A program made the position numbers and the translations under genes. The notes under the pieces were generated by a model. That model was not told the DNA's origin. It made no database searches and saw only the letters and a program-made list of their open reading frames with translations. From Fennellomyces sp. T-0311 (lineage: Eukaryota > Mucoromycota > Mucoromycetes > Mucorales > Lichtheimiaceae): 64,000 bases of DNA. The DNA lies in the NCBI GenBank assembly GCA_025266875.1, contig JALLLT010000014.1:806001-870000 (forward strand). The letters run 5' to 3'. This document shows, one piece after another, positions 1 through 10,479 of this stretch (positions are counted from its first letter, which is position 1; every line of letters starts with the position of its first letter).

Positions 1-666
1 AAGCTGCCATTAACCGATTTCAGGTTTTGCTTTACAATATTTGATCGACCCAAGGCGATCAGCTTGTGCATACATATTTAAGCCGCAGGAGACCGGTGAC
101 GATTCGGCAATGATGCCTCGTGAGATCAATTTCTAGTCGCAAACAGGCATAATATTGAATGACCCCAAGTCCATCGAATGAGCTTATTCATGTATCAACA
201 AGATCAGCGAGATCCGAGACGTACCTGTATGGGTGTACATAATTAGCTTGACCTGCAAGTATCTGGGTCTGTACTCAACTCTGGAATAACAAGCAGGCAC
301 AAATAGAGTATTTCTGTAGACCAAACTATTCGTTCGAATATATTTCCACTCTCCCCTATTTCTACCTCCTCGAAAGCGCCTCTCCTGAATTTCTCTCGAG
401 TTTCACGTAAGGTGGCGTCACGTTACGCGTCCACCGCAAATGTGCCATGATATTTTAAGAATATAAAATAAATCCGAGATGCAATCATAGTATGTACCGT
501 CGAATACACAGATCATAATATATGCACCATCTCCCAAAACACATGTGCAATATCTATCGGTGGTCAGTTTGCGCCACAGTGCATGAGCAACCCCCGTTCT
601 CCCCTTTACTAGGGGCGGTCCTTTATGCTGATTATAATAGGATAGCATCTGCTCGAGTTGCAAGTC

Positions 667-674
667 TATATAAA
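667..674 (+). promoter_or_regulatory. TATA box of the small secreted protein gene
   Basis: A TATATAAA element lies about 120 bases upstream of the ATG at 794. A GTAAGT at about 728 followed by CTAG motifs before the ATG could mark a 5' UTR intron, but this is not certain. The rest of 1-793 shows no gene. Confidence 0.5.
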
Positions 675-793
675 CGGGCAATACCCTCTACTTTTTCTTA
701 CTGCATTCTATATCAAACTCCTTTTCTGTAAGTATTTATATCGGAAACTGAAAGATTTTTTTCGCTCACGCACTAGCCTACCTAGTACTGAAG

Positions 794-1108
794 ATGGTCC
801 ATTTTTCTACGAAAACTTTACTATTCTCTGCTGCATTGTTGGCTTTGAACCTTGACGGCATCTATGCTGCCGATACATGTCAAGCTGTCGATACACCTTG
901 TGGCGGCTCGAGATTGAAGTGCTGCGATGGCTTGGAGTGTTTGGGATACTCTTATATGGACATGCCAGACGGTGTGTGTCGGCCAGTCAAATCCGAAGAG
1001 GAGCCAGCGCCTCCACCCCCAGAAGATGAGACACCACCATCCGAACCACCAGCAGATAATGAAGGCCAAAAGAAATGCCTCCTTGGCATTAAACTTTTAT
1101 GTTTCTGA
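794..1108 (+). CDS. small secreted cysteine-rich protein with knottin-like cysteine spacing
   Basis: This single-exon gene encodes 104 residues. Residues 1 to about 25 form a signal peptide ending near YAADT. The mature part has cysteines spaced C-x6-C-x6-CC-x4-C-x12-C, which is the inhibitor cystine knot pattern. An acidic proline-rich linker follows (about residues 66-90), then a short tail with two more cysteines. The spacing is seen directly; the fold and extracellular location are inferred. Cystine-knot proteins have many roles (protease inhibition, lectin-like binding, effectors), and nothing here selects one. A TATA box lies about 120 bases upstream and the gene stands alone, transcribed away from the minus-strand cluster. 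The ATG is the first in frame after the TATA box. Confidence 0.8.
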   Translation: MVHFSTKTLLFSAALLALNLDGIYAADTCQAVDTPCGGSRLKCCDGLECLGYSYMDMPDGVCRPVKSEEEPAPPPPEDETPPSEPPADNEGQKKCLLGIKLLCF

Positions 1109-2039
1109 GGCTTTTCATTTGGCGGTATCACAACAACGCTGTGCTCCGGGTAGTGGATCCTACCTCTGCACCAGAATTTTAAATTTGTAAGAACATGTTC
1201 TGATCCTTACTGCTCTCAAGTTCTTATAATGTCAGCTTCCGCAATAAATGGCTGGCTCTAATACGTATATATCAGTGCTTTTCTTACGTGTCATTAGTCG
1301 TAATTGGTTCTTTGAGCAAGCGGATTTTTGTGGAAAAAGGCTACCCCTTCTAGCATTCACAATAAATATTTGGTTTATAGGGAAGAACATAATTTTACGT
1401 ATACTAATCGGGAGCGAGAGTTTGTAAATGCAAATGGTAGCTGTTGAACAAACATAGCACAGGCAAGCATGGCAGGGTGACTTTCAATCGACATATATTC
1501 TAGACATATCCAATGTGTAACCAAAGAAGCAAATCGTATATGAGTCATGCCTGTTAAGAATGAGTGTTTATGGCCAGTCCAGTGACTTTTACTTGAGTAT
1601 TAGGTATAGCTTTGAATGATACGTACGCTGACAAGGACACAACCCGAATAATAATCAACTAGATCTAATCGTAAGCATCTCAAAATCAAACAGACAGATT
1701 ACTATTTTTTGCAGTATGGAAAATAGGGTATCGATCCTCCAATAGGTTTTATTCACAACTATTGAGTAAAAAACAAAAGAGTGGGAATGCGGAGAGAGGG
1801 AGGGATGTGCGTAAGGGAAAAAAAGAGTCATTGATGGCGACTTGTTATGTAAACCATGAAATTGGATTTCCAAACGTGGTCGTTTCCCATTTCCTCCAGC
1901 CTTGTACAGCGCTGCCATCCTTCTTGCTGCGCGCCACTTGGATAAATACTGATAACCATAGGGCAAATTATACTTATCAGATGATCTGATAAAGATCACC
2001 AAGTAATTGATAGCATGTTGAATGCATTTGTGATTTTAT
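1109..2039. other. intergenic, no gene seen
   Basis: Tail-to-tail spacer between the secreted protein gene and EMG1. It is AT-rich with AATAAA-like signals (about 1240 and 1360). The open frames here lack ATG starts or family resemblance. Confidence 0.6.
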
Positions 2040-3021
2040 TCACATGATGTCCCAAAGGTCCTCCAATGCACAGCAGACCTTGCTGCATGCAACGGAAGCA
2101 GAGAGGGAGTACTGAGAGATGCCTACGAGCGCAGAAGATGAATACATTCATGTCCTTTTTTTTTCTTAAAAAAAAACCAAATGTTCAAAAGAGTTACCAA
2201 TCTTATCATCTGCGTAACCATCGGCAAACGTATCAGCACCCTTTGCCATGGCACCCACAGCAACCACTACAGGTCCATCAGCTGGTATACTCTTGAAATA
2301 GTCATATAGTTTCACTCGTTCGGCGTTCCACGACAATGCTAACCTTAACTTAATACTCGATCGACATGACAAAATACAACCTTTCCTGCTTTACCTATTT
2401 TTCTGGCGTTGGGTGGAAGGTAGTTTGTCACCGGTGGAGGAACAATCTCCAATAACTTGTTGTTGCCATCCGAGTCACTTGCAATGCAACCCTTTTCCAA
2501 CAATTGTACTACCATACACTGGATGAGAAATTTTGACACATACAGAGCTCGGCAAAAAATTACCCATTAATCCCGAGAATCGTTTGATAGTGCGTGGTAT
2601 ACGACATTCAGGGTTAATCCGGATAACAACGCCCTTGGCTGTATGGATGTACACCTAGCGTTCGCGTACTTGTTTAATTCAAACAATGTCAATTTCCCAC
2701 GGTGGCAAAAATAATATATACCTCCAAATGACCAGATTTGTTCAGAGGACTATCAAGGAGCGCTAAAAGGCACTAACTCTGAGTTAATTTGATATGAACA
2801 GTAACCTAGAGACAAACGGCGGTTGTTACCTGGTGAACAATGTCGGGACGAGCATCTGCAATGTCACGACCCAACCGCTTCAGAATGGATTGATGCTCGT
2901 CGCAGTTGAGAAGCTGCATTTTCGAGTCGAACCGGTAAGGGTTGAGTCTTGCGGCTTCCAGCGAAGCATTTTCAAGGACAATAATGAGTCGCTTCCGAGT
3001 GTCAACGGTATTAGCCTCCAT
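2040..3021 (-). CDS. EMG1: EMG1/NEP1 rRNA small subunit pseudouridine N1-methyltransferase
   Basis: Six exons give about 223 residues. The family (SPOUT fold) N1-methylates a hypermodified pseudouridine in 18S rRNA and helps assemble the 40S subunit in the nucleolus. Family blocks appear in order: [62 protein letters not shown], then the C-terminal VGAMAKG, and [18 protein letters not shown]. The last exon joins after an intron ending CGTAG at about 2124. The stop overlaps an AATAAA poly(A) signal (TGAATAAAA). The ATG at 3021 is chosen because the frame upstream has only a GTG. It lies about 170 bases downstream of the ferredoxin stop on the same strand. No catalytic block is missing, so it should be functional. 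Confidence 0.93.
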
Positions 3022-3189
3022 GAATGTTAAACCAGCATTTCCTTCCTTGTACACGAAAAAATTATTTTTATGTGGCTCTTTTCAAGTGCCGCGGAGCATG
3101 TTCATATTTTTTTTAAAACAGGAGAAAACAAAATATACAAAGAGAGAGTTCTATATGTTTTGGTATGTAGGGTATGCCTTTGACCCTTT

Positions 3190-4001
3190 TTAATGATGCG
3201 TGGGCTTGGATCCTGGAGAGAGAGAAGGTGAGACAAACAAGGAAAGGGCGCCCATGGATTCAAACTTACCATCGACTCGCATGTTTCGTGTGGCGGAGGG
3301 CAGGCGCACGGTCAATCCATCTAGATCGTCGTTCATTTCAATCTGACAACCAAGTCGGGATCTAAAGAAAGCCTCAGTTTTAATACATAAACATCGAGTA
3401 AGCCTACGGCTACATACGTTTCAGTCAAACCGAATGCCAGATCCAGCATATCGTTCTCTTCATCCGTGGGTTCTTCCATCTTGTCATAGTATTCGGGCTC
3501 CAGAATAACATGGCACGTCGAACACGCCAAAGACCCCTCACATGCACCTACAATTCCCAAAAACACACACATCATGAGCTACTTCCCATCGCTTATCCGA
3601 TCAACTCTGTTATGTTTACATTCAAGATCGATATCGTAACGCTGTGCCAAATCCAGCATGGTGTCTCCTTCAACGGCCTTTACCGAGATCTCTTCGCCAT
3701 CAGGCATAATAAAGTTCACCGTGTATGGACTATCGAAGCGTTAGGAATACAATTGGAGTTACTACGGCAAATGATATACACATTACCCGTCTCCTCGAGC
3801 AACACCGGGCTTGCCATGCCAAAGAGCTTATTGGAAGCAGTCAGGGATCGTGATTCGATCAAGGCTTGTTTTCTTCATTGTAAATTTACCTGGTGCTGAG
3901 GAAAATGGCCGCCGTACGAGATTCTTTTGTTGTGCAATAGACGATCGGAACGCAGACGAGACTGCGGGGGCCTTGGTGGTGAATAGTCGTAGTAATGACA
4001 T
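3190..4001 (-). CDS. YAH1: mitochondrial [2Fe-2S] ferredoxin, adrenodoxin/Yah1 type
   Basis: Five exons give about 168 residues. The protein carries electrons in the mitochondrial matrix for Fe-S cluster and heme A synthesis. An Arg/Ser-rich targeting peptide (residues 1 to about 36) precedes [12 protein letters not shown]. The ferredoxin core [13 protein letters not shown]...MLDLAQ follows, then cluster ligands [11 protein letters not shown] and the fourth cysteine in SRLGCQIE, and the typical [13 protein letters not shown] acidic helix and [13 protein letters not shown] tail ending KPTHH. Introns all follow GT-AG. One splice (about 3620/3554) puts Cys where relatives have Gly just before the ACEG motif, so that junction deserves a transcript check. 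The start at 4001 begins the presequence; a TATATATATATA run lies just upstream. Confidence 0.93.
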
Positions 4002-4192
4002 TGGCGTGCTCTGAATGGCTGTATATATATATATACAAAAAATAAGAGTGGAAAACAAACTTGTATCCCCCACACAGAAAAAAACGGATCTCCGATTCTT
4101 TTATGAAGGCACCGCGAGGCCGCGCATTTTAAGGGTAATTATTTACAAAATAGCTTTTTTTCTTTATATACAGAAGAAAACACACGCATCAT

Positions 4193-5414
4193 CTACGGTC
4201 TGCAATTGCATCCGGCCAACCGTGCAAGAATGTCTTGGACCACTTCCTTGACGCCCAACACCTGAGACTTGGTTGCTACCACCGTATCCTTGACAACGTC
4301 CTCCCAGTACGGTGTCGTCCATGGAGATGCGCGAATCTCCGAAGCCGCATTTTCCCAGACTTTCTTGAGCTTTTTCTCGGCATCGGCAAATGCTCGTTCC
4401 GCACGTATCTTGCTTGTCACTATAGCCGTGGAAGCGTCCGTCATTTCCTGTGGGCCCGTCGTAATCGAGTTGATGATCACGTTCCGAACGCGGGACACGG
4501 TCGAATACATGGCATCCTTATGGGCTTCGGTCACCTTATCCAAACTCGCCGTATTGATTTCTTCCAACCAAGGACGCATAGCTCCCGATAACCACACCAG
4601 TTTGGCAAACTCAGTATCGACAAGCCTGCGCAAGTCCTTGGTCAACTGCAGTCCATCGTTCCATATCTGCATCAACATGGTATTGAGCTCATCCACCACG
4701 GGCTCCGTCAACGTCTCATTTCTTTTTGATGTGAACTGTTGCGATAATTGGCTGAGCGAGCTGTAGTAGTGCTGGGCAAGTTGGTTTGTTGCCGCGGTGG
4801 TTTGCTCAGCTGCTTCGGATGTCCAGTGCAACAGGCGATTTTGCATCACAAAGGCATCCTGCTGGACGGAGGGTGGGCTCAGGCTTTTGATGATGCCAGC
4901 CAGGGCTCGTCGACGCGTGATGGAGTCTGATTTGACTGGAAATGGTGGAATGGAAAACATGCGACGCATATCGTTGTGTATATCGTCCCATGTCAATACG
5001 ATGGCTCGATGACCGAGTTCTTGGTTCTCCTTTTTGGCTTGCAGGCTCAATGCACTGATATGCCTAATTAATTCGATTTGGCGCGGGAAGTGTCGTTCTA
5101 AAAAGTCAGCCACCACCGCCTGCCACTCGACGAGACGCGCAATGACTCGATCCTTGAATGTGGGAGGGGTACTTGGAAGCCACAACACTGGCTGTTGCTC
5201 ATCGGGCGTGTGGTCCGTGCCATAATGGTCCATGCGAACGTCGGTCAAATCTACCACCTCGTCGAGTCCCTTTTTATCAATCTAAGCCAAAAAAAAAAAG
5301 GGGGGGAGAATGAACGTAGTGTTCCCTGGCAACAGATGAACACGTTACTTGTGCGTTGGCCAGGCAGACGAAGGCCATGCAGGCGATCAGAATAGACAGC
5401 AGTAATATCCTCAT
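4193..5414 (-). CDS. secreted alpha-helical protein of unknown function
   Basis: Two exons give 384 residues. Exon 1 (5349-5414) encodes only a signal peptide of 22 residues with a hydrophobic core and an ANAQ end; an intron with GTAACG donor follows. The remainder is rich in Ala, Glu, Lys, Gln and Trp, consistent with long amphipathic helices. Near residues 195-320 there are lipid-binding-like or coiled stretches, and the C terminus ends with a CNC pair. I do not recognise the family; it resembles other large secreted helical proteins of filamentous fungi only in composition. No membrane anchor follows the signal peptide, so secretion or an endomembrane lumen is the likely location. It sits between ferredoxin and Dsc3 on the same strand with its own spacers. 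Confidence 0.8.
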
Positions 5415-5643
5415 GGTAGGGATGGGCAAAAGTTGAAAAGAAGAAAGAAAAAGAGGGCGCAGAGAGTAAGGAGAGGAATTAACGACGGACTGCATGAAAA
5501 TCTTGAAAAAGGTCATGCGTTCTTTTCCAAACAAAAAGCATAAGGTGACCTTTACCTCACCACGCACCATTTTATTACGATTAATTGCCTATGTACAGAT
5601 CATGCAGTGGGGAGCGGCGCAGTAACAAGAACGCCCGGGGTAT

Positions 5644-6591
5644 TTAGTGGTATACGTGCAGAACACCAAACGATATGTTGATGAGCATGCCCGCCACGAT
5701 GCCCATCTGGTGCCTCCGCGTAAACACGGACTCTCGGAACCAGAACACGCAGAGGATGCCTAGGAAGAACCCCAGCAGCAGCCCCCACATCATTTCTTTG
5801 TACGTCCCTTGCATCACTACAACACAACAACGCCATTAGTCCATCTGTCAGTGCGTGGATGCAGTACGCTACATACGACCGTCCGGCAGTATCTCGCCCG
5901 TGCTCTCCATCCACTGCTCCTCCATGGCCGTGGTCTGCTCCGTTGTTTCTGGGTTTTCATAGGATGAGAAAAAGTTACCTGAAACAGGTAAAAACGAGGG
6001 GGGAACGAAAAAAACTTACCGCCATCAAAAGCGGCAGAACCATGCAACCGGTGGAATTGAGTTCGGATGTCCCGTATTTCTTCTTCATTAAAGCCTGATT
6101 CCTGCAAGCGGTCGAAACCTAAAAGCGGTTGATTGCGCTCCGGTGTCTACAGCCATATATCCGTCAGCCGCGTATTCGCCCCGGACACACATCACTGTAC
6201 CTGTTCTTCCTGCTGTGCCTGCCCAGAAGGTCGAGAAACGTACTCGGATATCGAGCAATGCACGTACACCGGCGCCGCTTCCTTGGATACCCGCTTGCCA
6301 ATACCGTAGAAGCTTAGTTCGCGGTTGTCAGCGAGAATCCGACCCTGGTAAATGAGCCGAATGTTCTTGTTCTGCGTGCGTGTCGGTACCGATTGTCGAA
6401 TCTGCAGCAAAAACAAGTACGGAGGTCAGGCTGCGGATTCCTTTCTACTTCAAGGTATTATTTTTTTGTACTTTTTGTTTCAGGGTCTCAATGCTGTCGT
6501 GGATTGGCGAAACGGCCACGATCAAGTCCGGCCCGTCAGCCCAACGAATGTGTATGTCGATGGATTCGTAGTAGTCTTTGATCTCGGCCAT
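5644..6591 (-). CDS. DSC3: Dsc3-like ubiquitin-domain subunit of the Dsc E3 ligase complex
   Basis: Five exons give about 230 residues. In yeasts, Dsc3 belongs to the Golgi/endosomal Dsc ubiquitin ligase that cleaves SREBP or removes stray membrane proteins. Seen here: an N-terminal ubiquitin-like fold (about residues 10-95, with IRLIYQGRILADNREL in the expected place), a linker with GFDRLQESGFNEEEIRDIRTQF (the DUF2407 region), and two C-terminal membrane segments (WGLLLGFFLGILCVFWF and MGIVAGMLINISFGVLHVY). The start at 6591 is the first ATG before the Ub-like strand. The last intron uses a GTATGT donor, giving a PDGLMQG joint. The family match is by domain order, so a generic membrane Ub-like protein is the alternative. 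Confidence 0.85.
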
Positions 6592-6826
6592 TGCATGCAA
6601 CCAAAGTGTGTGGAGAAAAAAAGTGTGTGAGTCTTGACCGGAAAGGCTCTGCGTTAATGCACCGTGCCGGATTTAGTAAAAAGAATCGCAATGTGCGTCG
6701 TGGATGTTCCGCGGACGAGAAAAAAAAAGTTTATCGATGAGGGAAATGCGTGCTATATATGACATATACAGTATTTTCTTTATAAGAGACGGTAAGAAGG
6801 GATGCGACAACAGCGGGGGATACGGA

Positions 6827-9173
6827 TTAGGTGTAGTATGATGGTGGATAGTAATATTGGTAGCCTGCGGGCGGTGGTTGTGATGGATCAGTGGGTTCTT
6901 CAGCGTATTGTGGATTGTGTCCCCAGCCATCAGACTCTTCGCCGCCTTGCTGGGGCACCATCACCGGCATTTGTTGGTAATAATAATAATTGTACATGGC
7001 CGACGGGTCCACACCATAGTAAACCATACCGTTGGCTTCGAACGCTGGCGGCATGGCGTACTGCTGCTCTTCGTTCCCTTCCGCAGTGGACGACGGCATG
7101 GGTTGCAGCGGTATTCCGTAAGCGTGGGGAGTCATGGGAGCATAATTCCCCATCGGCTGAGGGTAAAAGTATTGTTGCTGTGGTTGCGGTTGCATAGGTA
7201 CATCGTCGCGTCGTCGCCAATTCTCATCCATCCTCCGCTCAGGTTGCTGCTCTTCAACCACCTTGGACTTGTTCCAATCAGGCTCAGCTTCCAATATAAT
7301 CTCCACGTCAGACTCTTGGTCCTCTTTATCGTCCTGCTCAATGAACTTTTTGTGACTCCATGCATCGGTTTCGCCGCTTGTCTCCCATGGTGCGCTTTGA
7401 AGAGTGTCAAAGCCATATACAGCTGGCTCCGGCGCCTTGGCTTCGATGGGTTTCTTTTGCGACAAGTAGCCGCGTCCTCGTCGTTGAGATCGATTGGCGT
7501 TCCATGAACTCCATCCAGCGGATGCTTGCTCGTCTTTTGGCGGGTCCTTTTTGGCTGCTTCGGTCTTTGTATTGGTCCAAGACGCTGTCTTTTTCCTTTC
7601 GTTTCCGTCAGACACTACATTTGTTTCCCAGTTGTTGGCGTTCTTGGTGGCGTTCTCATCCGTCGATCCCCACCCAGCGTCTACCTTGGGTGCATCAATT
7701 GAACCCCACCCGTCCTTGGTCGATGTATTAGTAGAAGGAGCAGCACCCCATCCTTCGTCAGTCTTGGATGTATCAGCAGCAGGAGCAGCACCCCATCCTT
7801 CATCAGTCTTGGATATATTAGTAGCAGGAGCATCGCCCCACCCTTCGCTAGCTTTTGAAGTATCAGCAACAGGACCACCGCCCCATCCTTCGTCGGTCTT
7901 GAATGTATCAGCAGCAGGAGCAGCACCCCATCCTTCATCAGTCTTGGATGTATTAGTAGCAGGAGCAGCACCCCATCCTTCGCTATCTTTTGAAGTATCA
8001 GCAACAGGGGCATCGCCCCACCCTTCGCTGGCTTTTGAAGTATCAGCAACAGGTATAGACCTCCAATCCTCTTTAACTGTAGCCGTAGTCGCAGACGAGT
8101 CCGGTTCTTTTTCCGCTTTCGCTGAACCCTCGTCCTTGGGCGTTCCTGCTGGCGTAGATGAGCCCCAGCTCGTTGTACTCTTTTTAGCCACATCGGTTGG
8201 AGCTGTTCCCCATACTGTATCCGCCTCAACGGCATCGACCGAACCCCATCCACCTTCGGATTTGCTCTCAGGCTCGACCTTATGATCACCCCAACCATTG
8301 CCATTGATATTTGTGGTGTCGTTGGTATTCGGCTGCTCATTCCACGTTGCTTTCTTTGCCCAATCGTCATTGGATATGTCCGAGACAACCTTGTCTTTAC
8401 TGGTATCCTTGAGCTTTGGCCATGAAGATTGTTCTTGGGATGGATCGAACGATTGCCAGTTGCTGTTTGCGCCATCTTTGCTGGGACGTCGCCTTCGCTG
8501 TTGTTGTTGTTGATAGCGTGGCGGACGGCGTGGGTTATTTCTTCGTTGCTTATCCTCCTCGTCCATTCGCAACAGCCACTCGTATCCATCGTGCGACCAT
8601 TTCTGATTGATCAATCCATCAGGGACGCGGCGATAATTTTTGTTTTGCTGCGGTTGTTGCCGGCGTTCAGGTTTGGTCGAGGATTCGGGTTGTTGATCGC
8701 GTGCTGGTCGTAATGCATCGTCCCTATATCGATCATCGTGGCTCCAAAACTGACCAACGTAAGGAACAAAACTGGGATCCTCCGCGAGTTTGCGACGATA
8801 TTCGCGCCGTTCCAAAATTTGCTTCTCACGATCGCTAAGTGCTTCGCTTGTCTCTGCTTTTACTGGCTCTTTGTCTACAATTCATGCAAAATTGAGCCTC
8901 TTTGGCTTGGAAAATAACGAACAATAAAAAAAATGATATACTTTTTTGTACTGCTGGGGTATCGTTTTGGACTGATTCCGTTTCTTCATCATCCTCGCTG
9001 TCACTGCCACTGATGCTTTCGCCATCTTCGCTGTCATCGTCCGAGGAACTGTCTTGGCCGTCAGAAGAATCCGCTGCATCCGACGATTGCTCTGCAATGG
9101 ATTCGGTTTCTTCTCCTTCGCTATAGTCGTCGTCATGTATCTGACCGCGCCGTCGTGATCGTACGTGTGACAT
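6827..9173 (-). CDS. Btz-domain (CASC3/Barentsz-like) protein with WG/GW tandem repeats
   Basis: Two exons give 759 residues (exon 1 at 8942-9173). Residues 1-75 are very acidic and Ser-rich. The Btz signature DPSFVPYVGQFWSHDDR lies at about residues 110-126, followed by a QKWSHDGYEWL block near residue 170. Barentsz/CASC3 uses this segment to clamp eIF4A-III in the exon junction complex and to guide mRNA localisation and decay. The middle carries many WG/GW dipeptides, including a 15-residue tandem repeat. The tail is Gln/Pro/Tyr-rich (QQQYFYPQP, YNYYYYQQ), as in RNA-granule proteins. The start ATG at 9173 begins MSHVRSRRRG. It is divergent from the TBC gene across a 1.3 kb spacer. Confidence 0.85.
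7712..8055 (-). repeat. 45-bp coding tandem repeat (WGxAPxxxTSKxxEG)
   Basis: About seven to eight units of 45 bases lie in the Btz-domain gene. Each encodes a 15-residue WG unit such as WGAAPATNTSKTDEG. Units differ by a few residues and alternate VADTSK and ATNTSK types, which suggests expansion by duplication of pairs. Confidence 0.85.
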
Positions 9174-10479
9174 GATATATTTAATGTGGAGGAAGATCTG
9201 GTTCGTCGTTAATCGAAAAGGACGTGAGTGGTCTGTGACTTGAAAAAATGTTGCATTGTGTAAGTCCTCCCTTCTTTTTGCATCGTTGCCCTGAACAAAA
9301 TTCTTTCATTGCGCCTGTGCAACCTATTTATACGTATTCATCTTCTTGTTTGGCTTGAAAAGGGAATCATTCCTAATTACTTCCTGCTCAAGTAGCATAC
9401 CACGCAATGTCGACGTGCGTATATGTCTAGATCACATATCCAGGCGTCGAAATATGCAACAATAGTTTCTTTTCACTAACCACCCCCGACCCTCCCCTCC
9501 GGCACGAATCATCGATGTGCAGGGATCAGAATTCATTGCTCAATAGTCTCCCGTAGCATTTATCGCCCCGATTCAGCAGGGCGTCGCTTTATCCATTCTT
9601 CTCTTGGCAATGTGCATGGCTATTTGTAGTCATAGAAACATCAATGAGTATTAATTGCTTATCCAAGATTTACACACATTAAAGAGAGTTACTTCAAGGC
9701 ATGTATGCACAGGGAGTAGCTAAACGTCACCGAATTGGTCAGACAACAGGATCAAGAGCAATATACGTGGCGCAATAGCGTGCAACCAAGTACACCTTTG
9801 CGTTGTCCAACTCTTCTTGAACGTCAAGGAATCTGCCTGCTTCGTGCGTGGTAGCAATTCATGCCACTAATATATATTTAGAATCTTTGTAAGACATACC
9901 CCATACTGTGGGTCCATTGATGATTTCACGCATAGCCTAGCAGTCGGGTTTTCTCATCCGCTAAGTATCCGAACTCAAAGCTTTGTAGTAGAAATTGTAT
10001 TGTATGGATCTGCAACAAAGTTCATAAGTAAAAAGCAACAGAAATCATCTCATTTGTTCGGTAGATTATACATGCTTTATACCTTGATTAGTTATGTTCT
10101 GTCAAATGATAATCATATACATAATGCGCATTTACATGCTCTGCGCTACTTTTGCATTATAGTAAATTTAGACGCTCCGCAAGCCTGGGATACCTGTACC
10201 ACCACCGTATACTACAAGCACCGTTCCTACCTTTGTTGCCATGACAACATGATGCCGAAGTTTGCATCGCTTGAAACGTGCAACAAAATCATGCAGCCAA
10301 TAGAAAATTGATACTTGCAAGTTGCCAAGGCTTCAAAAAAAAAAAGCTTGGAAGCCAAGCTATAGGACGAGCCGACAGTCTGAGTTTATTTTCCTTTACA
10401 CAAACTGCTGTAATAGGCAGGAACCTCTTTCTTTTCGTCTTTTTTTTTAACCCCTCAATCCCCTTCTCTTTCTTTGCCA
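9174..10479. other. divergent intergenic region between Btz and TBC genes
   Basis: About 1.3 kb upstream of both genes, with pyrimidine-rich runs just before each start (for example 10440-10475). It probably holds both promoters. I see no convincing gene. Confidence 0.55.

Noticed and set aside
5859..5900. Resemblance of CATACGACC to the start of 5S rRNA
   Set aside because: Only a few bases match; it lies in the last intron of the Dsc3-like gene.
7494..8285. 263-codon plus-strand frame with Pro-His-Pro-Ser repeats
   Set aside because: Antisense shadow of the WG repeat in the Btz-domain gene.
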